Below, in pieces: positions 58,210 through 64,000 of a stretch of 64,000 nt of DNA; positions within the stretch are counted from its first letter, which is position 1, and each line of letters opens with the position of its first letter. This stretch comes from DASVAL01 sp035649575 (GTDB lineage Bacteria > Planctomycetota > UBA1135 > UBA2386): positions 1-64,000 of the forward strand of contig DASRJH010000297.1 of assembly GCA_035649575.1 (NCBI GenBank), read 5' to 3'. The notes below the pieces were generated by a model. The model was not told where the DNA came from, made no database searches, and saw nothing but the letters and a program-made list of their open reading frames with translations. The position numbers and the translations under genes were made by a program.

Positions 58210-59763
58210 GTGAAACTATCTGTCACGCCGCCTCGGCACCGCTTCCTGCGTCGGGTGCACATCGCGGCCGTGCGCGGTCCTTCGACCCCGTTGCTGGACC
58301 ACGTGTTGCGAGGGATCGAGCAAACGATGCGCGCACAGGGGCACGCATGGACGACGACGCCCGATGCGGCGACGGATTCCTTCGTCACCACGGCGCGTCT
58401 GCACGAGCCCGTGTCCTGGCGCGAAGCGCCGCTGTTCACGGGCCGGAAGCGATTCGGCCTCGCCGGCAAGCCGTCGACCTACACGTTCGTGCAGGTGACG
58501 CCGCAGCAGCTGCAACAGCTGCTGCGCGAGTTCGACGCGGCGCTGGCCAGGAGCCCGGTCGATCCCGCGGACTTCGCCTACCCGGGTCTGTCGGAGAACG
58601 CGTGGCAGGTGCTGTGCGACCAGGGTTACCGCGGCGGCGCGATGATGTGCGTGGCGCGGCTGCTGCAGGCGCAGAGCAAGAGCCTGCGCGTCGTCATGAT
58701 CGTCGGCGCCGACGCGGTGGAGGCTGCCTACCTGTTCGACCTCGCGGGGGCCTACCCGCGCATCGATGCGCGCTGTCCCGATGGTCTGCTCGCGAACATC
58801 GGCGTGCGAATCGCGACCCACCTGAGCACCCACGAGGTGACGAGCCACCAGGCCGCCGCGGAACCGATTCCGCGCGCGTTGTGGCGCCGGTCCAAAGCCC
58901 GCCACGCGATGCTGCGCACTTCGCGTGAGCTCGGCGCGCGCCAGTTCTTCACGAAGATGGTGCTGATCGCGGATCTGGTCGACGTGCCGTCGATCACAGG
59001 CGCCGTGGCACAGCAATACAGCGAGGGGTGCTTCGGCACGTGGGATCCCGTGATTGGCGCGCAGATCGTCACCGTGACCGGCAGCAAGCATCCGGTCGTG
59101 AAGGCCAGCCTGCTCGAGGACGACCTCGCCGTGATCACGGGGGTGAGGAACGACGGCCAAGGTGCCTGCGTGCGCACCGTCGAAGGGCTGCGCAACGATC
59201 CCCCTTCGTCCGAGGCGGTCGAGTTCGAGTCGATCGACCAACGCCTGCCGCGCCGGCGGCCCGACGCGAGCTTCGGCATCGAAGTCGACGCGCCGGTCGT
59301 GCGCAGCAAGCTGCACGGGCATCGCGGCGTCGTCGCCTACGACCCGCGCACGGTCGAATACGTGCCGCTCGATCCGCCGTTCTTCGACTATCTCGTGTCG
59401 TGTTCGACCGAAGCGCAGGCCAGGGGTGTCGCCGACGCATTCGCGCGCTCGCAGGCGCTGCGCGACCCCGAGGATCCGCGCACGGTCGTGTTCACGATCC
59501 TGCCCGGGCACGGCCTGCTGATGGCCGAGAAGTGGGTGCCCGGCACGCAACCGTTCGACGTGTTGTTGGCGGCCATGGACGAACGCCGCCTCGAGGTGAG
59601 CCACGGCGTGCCCCAGGGGCGCATGCACTATGCGCCGGTCGGCGACCGCATGGTGCTGCAGCTCAGCGAGGGTGTGGTCCGCCTCGGTGATTCGGTCCGC
59701 GTCGCCGAAGTGCGCGACATGGGCTTCCCGGTCGACGAAGCCATGGACGCCCAGGGTCTGTAG
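58210..59763 (+). CDS. Protein of unknown function (517 aa)
   Basis: I do not recognise this family. The 517-aa protein has no signal peptide, no clear membrane segment and no low-complexity region. It is well folded in composition. Conserved-looking stretches include ENAWQVLCDQGYRGGAMM, GLLANIGVRIATHLSTHE, QQYSEGCFGTWDP, ITVTGS-like IVTVTGSKHPVVK, and VVFTILPGHGLLMAEKWVPG. No P-loop, HD, radical SAM or nuclease motif is visible. The start is GTG at 58210. Likely co-transcribed with the SDR upstream, and convergent with the HIT-like gene 37 bases beyond its end. Confidence 0.8.
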   Translation: MKLSVTPPRHRFLRRVHIAAVRGPSTPLLDHVLRGIEQTMRAQGHAWTTTPDAATDSFVTTARLHEPVSWREAPLFTGRKRFGLAGKPSTYTFVQVTPQQLQQLLREFDAALARSPVDPADFAYPGLSENAWQVLCDQGYRGGAMMCVARLLQAQSKSLRVVMIVGADAVEAAYLFDLAGAYPRIDARCPDGLLANIGVRIATHLSTHEVTSHQAAAEPIPRALWRRSKARHAMLRTSRELGARQFFTKMVLIADLVDVPSITGAVAQQYSEGCFGTWDPVIGAQIVTVTGSKHPVVKASLLEDDLAVITGVRNDGQGACVRTVEGLRNDPPSSEAVEFESIDQRLPRRRPDASFGIEVDAPVVRSKLHGHRGVVAYDPRTVEYVPLDPPFFDYLVSCSTEAQARGVADAFARSQALRDPEDPRTVVFTILPGHGLLMAEKWVPGTQPFDVLLAAMDERRLEVSHGVPQGRMHYAPVGDRMVLQLSEGVVRLGDSVRVAEVRDMGFPVDEAMDAQGL

Positions 59764-59800
59764 TCTGTCATCGCCGCGACGCGGCCGGACCTCCGGACCT

Positions 59801-60592
59801 TCAGCGCAGCGGCTCCCTGCCCGCGGCCACGAGGGCCCGTTCGAGATCAGCGGCCGTCGCCGCGGCGAATGGTCCCTCGTCGACGTAGCACCAGCGCCCC
59901 CACACCTCGGCGGCTCCGAGCGCGTGCGAGAAGTGCGGCGCCGGCGTCTCGACGCGGCGCGGGAACACCCAGGCCGTGCCGTCCTGGAGCACGACGTTCC
60001 AGGCCGGTGTGAGGCGGGCCTCGGCGAGCTGCAGCAGCGTCTGGGCTCGCGCCGCCGCGGGGCCGCGTACGCCGAGCAGGCAGAACGGCGCGTCCTTGAC
60101 CACGAGCTCGGCGGATGGCGGCAGGTCGACGAGATCGAGCACGCAGCGGCGATCGGGCAAGGCAGCGAGGAACGGCAGGCGTTCGGGCAGCAGGTGCGCG
60201 TGGGCGCGCGCGATCGTGGACGCTGCGCCGATGTTGTTGACGAGCGCGGTGCCGTTGCTGCGGTCGGCCCAGTCGGCCGAAGCACTCCAGAGCGGGAAGT
60301 CCGGATCGCGCGCGGGCAGCGTCGTCCAGAGGATGCGATGCTCGCGCGCGAACGGGTAGCGGTTCGGCGTGAGCGCGAGGCCGTCGCCGCGCCAGAAGGC
60401 CTCGTCGCGCACGATCCGCGCGGCCGGACTGCGGCCGAACGGCGGCCGATCGGCCCTGGCAACGTCACTGCGCGCCTTGCGGTCCGGCACGAGCACGAGC
60501 TCCACCGGCCCGCCGAACACCGTGAGCGTGCGCCTCGCCGTGGGCCGAAAGGGCACGAGGCTCGGATGGGGGTCGGCGGGCGGGAAGGCCAT
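59801..60592 (-). CDS. HIT-superfamily-like protein (possible nucleotidyltransferase/hydrolase)
   Basis: A 263-aa protein from the ATG at 60592 (283 aa from 60652). It contains NNIGAASTIARAHAHLLPER (about residues 118-137), which resembles the HIT/GalT motif with the His-x-His pair of nucleotidyl-His enzymes such as GalT and ATP adenylyltransferases. The first canonical His of HxHxH is missing. FPLWSASADWADRSN upstream could be the partner beta strand. No CxxC zinc site is seen. Function not assigned. It is divergent from fmt. Confidence 0.65.
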   Translation of the reverse strand: MAFPPADPHPSLVPFRPTARRTLTVFGGPVELVLVPDRKARSDVARADRPPFGRSPAARIVRDEAFWRGDGLALTPNRYPFAREHRILWTTLPARDPDFPLWSASADWADRSNGTALVNNIGAASTIARAHAHLLPERLPFLAALPDRRCVLDLVDLPPSAELVVKDAPFCLLGVRGPAAARAQTLLQLAEARLTPAWNVVLQDGTAWVFPRRVETPAPHFSHALGAAEVWGRWCYVDEGPFAAATAADLERALVAAGREPLR

Positions 60593-60768
60593 GAACTTGC
60601 GATGTAACGATGAGCCCGTGTTTCGCACAATGGCCGGCAATTCGGCCAGCAATGCGGCCGGCGCGAGGGTGCCAAGACCTTTGCCCCGCTGCCAACCTGC
60701 CGCTACCTTTCGACGCCGCGCGGGTGCACTGACCCCGCATCACCCCCTCGAGTCCCCGGTAGGCCGTT

Positions 60769-61701
60769 TTGCGCATCGTTTTCTTCGGCAGCAGTGACTT
60801 CGCGATTCCCTCGCTGAAGGCTCTCAAGGAAGGCGGTTTTGCACCGGACCTCGTCGTGAGCAAGCCGGATGCTCCGCGCGGCCGCGGTCGCAAGATCTAC
60901 GACAGCGAGGTGAAACTGGCGGCCCAGGAGCTGGGTCTGCCGTGCCAGCAACCCGCGGATCCGCACGCGCCCGAGTTCCTGGCCGAGCTGCGCAAGCTGA
61001 AGCCCGACATCGGCGTCGTCGTGAGCTACGGCGTGATCCTGAATCCCGAGCTGCTGCAGCTGCCGCCGAAGAAGCTCATCAATGCACACGCGTCGCTGCT
61101 GCCGCACTACCGCGGCGCGGCTCCGATCCAGCGCGCGATCCGCGACGGTTGCACGGACACCGGCGTCACGATCATTCGCCTCGTCGAGCAGCTCGACGCC
61201 GGCGACATCCTGCTCCAGAAGCCCACGCCGATCGGCAAACGCGAGACCAGCGGCGAACTGCGCACACGCCTCGCCGAACTGTCGGGGCAGGCGTTGTTGG
61301 AGGCGCTCGCTCTGATCGGCAAGGGCAAGGACACCTACACGCCGCAGGACCACACCAAGGCGACCTACGCGCCGAAGGTCGAGAAGGAACACGGTCTCAT
61401 CAACTGGAAGCTGCCGGCGATCGAAGTCGACCTGCTCGTGCGCGCCATGACGCCCAAGCCCGGCGCGCAGACACGCCTCGGCAACAAGCGGTTCATCGTC
61501 ATGGAGGGCATCGTCGAGAAGGACCTCTACGGCATGGGCATTCCGGGCGGACTGCAGTCGTCCGGCGAAGAGGGGATCCGCGTCTGCACGGGCAAGGACC
61601 TCTACCGCATCACGCGCATCAAGCCCGACAATGGCCGCAACATGACGGCCGGCGAGTTCGTGCGCGGACACCACATCGCACCCGACGCGAGGTTCGGCTG
61701 A
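60769..61701 (+). CDS. fmt: Methionyl-tRNA formyltransferase
   Basis: A 310-aa enzyme that formylates initiator Met-tRNA. It shows IVFFGSSDFAIPSL, SKPDAPRGRGRK, VVVSYGVIL, the catalytic NAHASLLPHYRGAAPIQRAI with Asn and His, and QLDAGDIL with the Asp, followed by the C-terminal OB-like domain. The start is TTG at 60769, immediately giving RIVFFG; no ATG is available before the Rossmann strand. Followed 16 bases later by the TIM-barrel gene. Confidence 0.94.
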   Translation: MRIVFFGSSDFAIPSLKALKEGGFAPDLVVSKPDAPRGRGRKIYDSEVKLAAQELGLPCQQPADPHAPEFLAELRKLKPDIGVVVSYGVILNPELLQLPPKKLINAHASLLPHYRGAAPIQRAIRDGCTDTGVTIIRLVEQLDAGDILLQKPTPIGKRETSGELRTRLAELSGQALLEALALIGKGKDTYTPQDHTKATYAPKVEKEHGLINWKLPAIEVDLLVRAMTPKPGAQTRLGNKRFIVMEGIVEKDLYGMGIPGGLQSSGEEGIRVCTGKDLYRITRIKPDNGRNMTAGEFVRGHHIAPDARFG

Positions 61702-61717
61702 GCGGAGGCACATCGCG

Positions 61718-62551
61718 ATGCTGCTCGGCTATCACAGCAACAGCCTGCAGAACCACCGGTTCGACGATGCGATCGCGCTGCTGGCGCGGCATGGCTACCA
61801 GGGGATCGCGATCACGCCGGACACCTGCCACCTCGATCCGGACCGCACCAGCGACCGCGAGCTCGACGAGGTCGCGCGCCGGCTGCGCGACCTCGGGCTG
61901 TTGCCCGTGATGGAGACGGGCGCCCGGTTCCTGCTCGACGCCGCGCAGAAGCACGAACCGACGCTGATGGCGAGAGAGCCAAAGGCCCGGCAGCGGCGGC
62001 TCGACTTCTACAGCCGCGTGGCGGCGATGGGCCACCGGCTGGGCGCGCGCGTCGTGTCGTTCTGGACCGGCATCGACCAGAAGCCTGGACCCGAAAGCGG
62101 TCCGTGGATGCTCGAGGGGATCCGCGAGGCCTGCCGGCGCATCCGCGGCGAAGGCCTCGAGCCGTCGCTCGAACCGGAACCAGGCATGGCCGTCGAAACC
62201 GTCGCCGACTGGCACCGCGTGCGCGGAGCCCTCGGCGTCGCGGCCCCGGCCCTGACCCTCGACATCGGCCATCTTTACGCAGTGTGGGAAGGGGATCCCG
62301 CAGCCCTCGTCGCGACAGTTGTGCCGTTTCTGGCTCAGGTCCACCTCGAGGACATGCGGCGCGGCCGGCACGAACACTTGCTGCCCGGGACCGGGGACGT
62401 CGACTTCGAAGGCGTTCTAACAGCGCTCTCGCAAGGTCATTACGGTGGCCCGGTATGCTTCGAGCTGTCGCGCTCGAGCCACTGTGCCCCGACGGCGGTA
62501 GCGACCTGCCGCGAGCTGTGGCAGCGATGCGTCCGGGATCCGGGTCGTTGA
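61718..62551 (+). CDS. Sugar phosphate isomerase/epimerase-family TIM-barrel protein
   Basis: A 277-aa xylose-isomerase-like TIM barrel: LLGYHSNSLQNH, YQGIAITPDTCHL, PVMETGARF, SLEPEPGMAVET (metal Glu), LTLDIGHLYAV (metal Asp and His), QVHLEDMRRGRHEHLLPGTG (metal His and Glu region), FELSRSS. These are the divalent-metal ligands expected for the family. Substrate unknown. Likely co-transcribed with fmt. Confidence 0.87.
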   Translation: MLLGYHSNSLQNHRFDDAIALLARHGYQGIAITPDTCHLDPDRTSDRELDEVARRLRDLGLLPVMETGARFLLDAAQKHEPTLMAREPKARQRRLDFYSRVAAMGHRLGARVVSFWTGIDQKPGPESGPWMLEGIREACRRIRGEGLEPSLEPEPGMAVETVADWHRVRGALGVAAPALTLDIGHLYAVWEGDPAALVATVVPFLAQVHLEDMRRGRHEHLLPGTGDVDFEGVLTALSQGHYGGPVCFELSRSSHCAPTAVATCRELWQRCVRDPGR

Positions 62552-62624
62552 CCCTCGTCTCAAGACTTCTACTCTACGCGGTCGAAAGGTTGTCCTCTCA
62601 CTTGCAAGCCCCCCCATCCCAGCG

Positions 62625-62984
62625 ATGAGAGACTGCCCAACGCCCGGAGGCTCTGCCCCGCCTCCCCTGATTACGCACCGGATCGGTGGCGAGGTCTGTC
62701 TTCTTCGGCAGCGCACGTTCTTTCACAAATGCCACCGCTGCATCTACCGCGGTCACGCCGCCGACTGGGAGCCCGAAGCGGTGCCGTTGGCGCCGATCGC
62801 AGTGCGGGTGGATGAAGAACAGGTTGTCGCGGCAGTGAAGACCGTCGCGATTCCGCACCCGAACGGAGTCAAGAAGCCTGGCGGAGGCAAATCGCGCCCG
62901 CGGGCCAAGCGTAGCCGCCAGTCCGGCAGCGCCGTGCCGGAGGCAACGGCCATCTCGCTGCGTGGCGCCGGCCCCGCCGGCTAG
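62625..62984 (+). CDS. Small CxxC-containing protein of unknown function
   Basis: A 119-aa frame with FFHKCHRCIYRGHAADWEPE, a single CxxC with nearby His residues that might bind zinc, and a C-terminal Lys/Arg/Ala-rich tail. The first 20 residues are Pro-rich and the real start may be internal. The stop TAG lies inside the palindrome CTAG that also holds the stop of the convergent Hpt gene. It is not recognised and could be spurious. Confidence 0.45.
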   Translation: MRDCPTPGGSAPPPLITHRIGGEVCLLRQRTFFHKCHRCIYRGHAADWEPEAVPLAPIAVRVDEEQVVAAVKTVAIPHPNGVKKPGGGKSRPRAKRSRQSGSAVPEATAISLRGAGPAG

Positions 62985-63343
62985 GACGTGTAGTTGGCGT
63001 GCAGCTCGCGTAGGGCTGTTTCGGCCTGGGCGAAGCGCTGGGCGATCTCGACCGCCAGCTTGCGCGACTCTTCGAGCCGGTGGTAGCGGGTCGCAGATTG
63101 CATCTTCTCGCAGCTGTCTTGCAGCAGCTTGGCGCCGAGGTTCCCCGACGAACCCTTCAGCGAGTGGGCCGCACGCTCCATCTTGCCGAAGTCGCCGACC
63201 GCGAGCCCCTCGGTGATGGCCTGGATCTTCGCCGGACCGTCGTCGAGGAACATCAGGATCAGGTCCAGCAGCAGTTCGGGGTCGCCGTCGTCGGAAAACG
63301 ACAGCAACTCCTCGACGACGCTCATGTCCAGAACTGGGTCCAT
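62981..63343 (-). CDS. Histidine phosphotransfer (Hpt) domain protein
   Basis: A 120-aa all-helical protein consisting of one Hpt domain. The phosphorylatable His is about H60 in AAHSLKGSSGNLGA, and the N-terminal helix contains DPELLLDLILMFLDD. Stand-alone Hpt proteins shuttle phosphate between hybrid kinases and response regulators; no partner gene is in the window. Its stop codon overlaps that of the convergent small gene. Confidence 0.92.
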   Translation of the reverse strand: MDPVLDMSVVEELLSFSDDGDPELLLDLILMFLDDGPAKIQAITEGLAVGDFGKMERAAHSLKGSSGNLGAKLLQDSCEKMQSATRYHRLEESRKLAVEIAQRFAQAETALRELHANYTS

Positions 63344-63406
63344 CCTCCTCCCGGTGCTGGCCCTGATCGGATCTTCACAAATCCGACTTGATGCAGAGGT
63401 TAGGTC

Positions 63407-64000
63407 TCATGGTGAGGCAGCCCGCCTGACCTCGTCGTCGGTCAAGAGACGCTTGCTCGACTTGCCGGCGGCAAGGACGCGTTGGACCCTTTCCTCGGTG
63501 GCCTCGATCCCCAGGCGCTCGAGCACGAAAGCGGCGTTGGACTTGCCCGCCATCGGGCCGACCGCAATCTGCTGCTTGAGACCCACGAGGTGCGCCGGCA
63601 CGCCGGAATACACGGAGTCGGCGAGCTCGGTGTCGCCTTTCTTGAAGGCCTTGATGACGGCCGCGGCGTGCACGCCGGTTCCCGTCTCGAAAGCGTCGGT
63701 GCCGAGCACGGGGTAGTTGTGGGGGATCGACACGTCGAGAGCCCTGGCCGCGGCGGCGACGTACTCGGGCAGCGTGCGCAGGTCGTTGTCGATCCAGCCG
63801 AGCAGGCGGCAGTTGACGAGCAGCAGATCCATGGGCGCATTACCCGCCCGTTCGCCGACGCCGAGCGCGGTGCCGTGCACGCGGTCGGCCCCGGCTTCGA
63901 TCGCCGCGAGGCAGTTCGCGATGCCGAGGTCGCGGTCGCGGTGCCCGTGCCAGTCGACGCCGAGCGTCTTGTCGTGCTGGTCGGCCAGCTCGCGCACGAA
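63407..64000 (-). CDS. LeuA-like (2-isopropylmalate/homocitrate synthase family) HMGL protein, 5' end missing
   Basis: The 3' part of a DRE-TIM metallolyase-superfamily gene running off the window. It shows DWHGHRDRDLGIANCLAA (metal-binding HxH region), GTALGVGERAGNAP, and a C-terminal helix-rich end at RRAASP. The family joins acetyl-CoA to 2-oxo acids. After the barrel only ~80 residues remain, so the ~120-aa LeuA allosteric domain appears absent; this favours a LeuA2, homocitrate- or citramalate-synthase-like enzyme. Exact reaction not assignable from this fragment. Confidence 0.85.
   Translation of the reverse strand, partial: FVRELADQHDKTLGVDWHGHRDRDLGIANCLAAIEAGADRVHGTALGVGERAGNAPMDLLLVNCRLLGWIDNDLRTLPEYVAAAARALDVSIPHNYPVLGTDAFETGTGVHAAAVIKAFKKGDTELADSVYSGVPAHLVGLKQQIAVGPMAGKSNAAFVLERLGIEATEERVQRVLAAGKSSKRLLTDDEVRRAASP

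Overview
The window is high-GC DNA packed with bacterial core genes, mostly in tight operons with 1-8 base overlaps. The organism is Gram-negative and aerobic. It has genes for Kdo synthesis and an LptD-like outer-membrane assembly protein, an MCE-type lipid transport system, alternative complex III feeding an aa3/caa3-type oxidase, and bacillithiol synthesis. This combination, with the carbamoyltransferase/SxtJ cluster and a stand-alone GspE-N-like protein, fits Planctomycetota or a related phylum. That placement is inference from gene content: no rRNA gene is present. No phage, transposase, CRISPR array, tRNA or rRNA was found. The dnaA-dnaN-gyrB block marks this as chromosomal, probably origin-proximal.

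Layout. 1-2.3 kb: the tail of an unknown gene, then hemW and a group-2 sigma factor on the minus strand. 2.3-6.3 kb: a carbamoyltransferase / SxtJ-like / DUF5989 operon facing a divergent SGNH hydrolase. 6.6-20 kb: a respiratory supercluster, actABCDEF plus a 111-aa membrane protein, a SCO copper chaperone, and coxB-coxA-coxC-coxD. 20-23.7 kb: a SNF2 helicase coupled to a SWIM zinc-finger protein. 23.7-26.5 kb (minus): the three-part proton-translocating transhydrogenase. 26.6-33.6 kb: pyrF, bshC, bshB1, a ParA ATPase, a degenerate histidine-kinase-like protein, bshA and a cysteine desulfurase. 34-40 kb: dnaA, a 757-base gap with a tandem repeat and a possible origin, dnaN, dciA, gyrB. 40-43.2 kb: an MCE protein carrying a protease-like domain, and a fused ATPase-permease. 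43.2-49.3 kb: a GspE-N-like protein, TatA, a polytopic membrane protein, EttA and a DUF481 outer-membrane protein. 49.3-56.4 kb (minus): kdsD, kdsC, a giant LptC/LptA-like protein and an LptD-like protein, each overlapping the next by 4 bases. 56.4-64 kb: a lipid kinase, an SDR, an unknown 517-aa protein, a HIT-like protein, fmt, a TIM-barrel protein, a small CxxC protein, an Hpt protein and the 3' part of a LeuA-like gene.

How the genes work together. The act-cox cluster is a complete quinol-to-oxygen electron chain with its own CuA chaperone. The kds-lpt operon makes Kdo-5-P and Kdo and supplies the lipopolysaccharide bridge and outer-membrane translocon. The MCE pair probably moves lipids between the membranes. 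The bsh genes make the thiol bacillithiol. Least explained are the carbamoyltransferase/SxtJ/DUF5989/SGNH cassette, the roughly 1000-residue Lpt protein, the MCE-pseudoprotease fusion, the kinase-like protein inside the bacillithiol cluster, the 517-aa unknown, and the duplicated hairpin unit that includes the end of dnaA.
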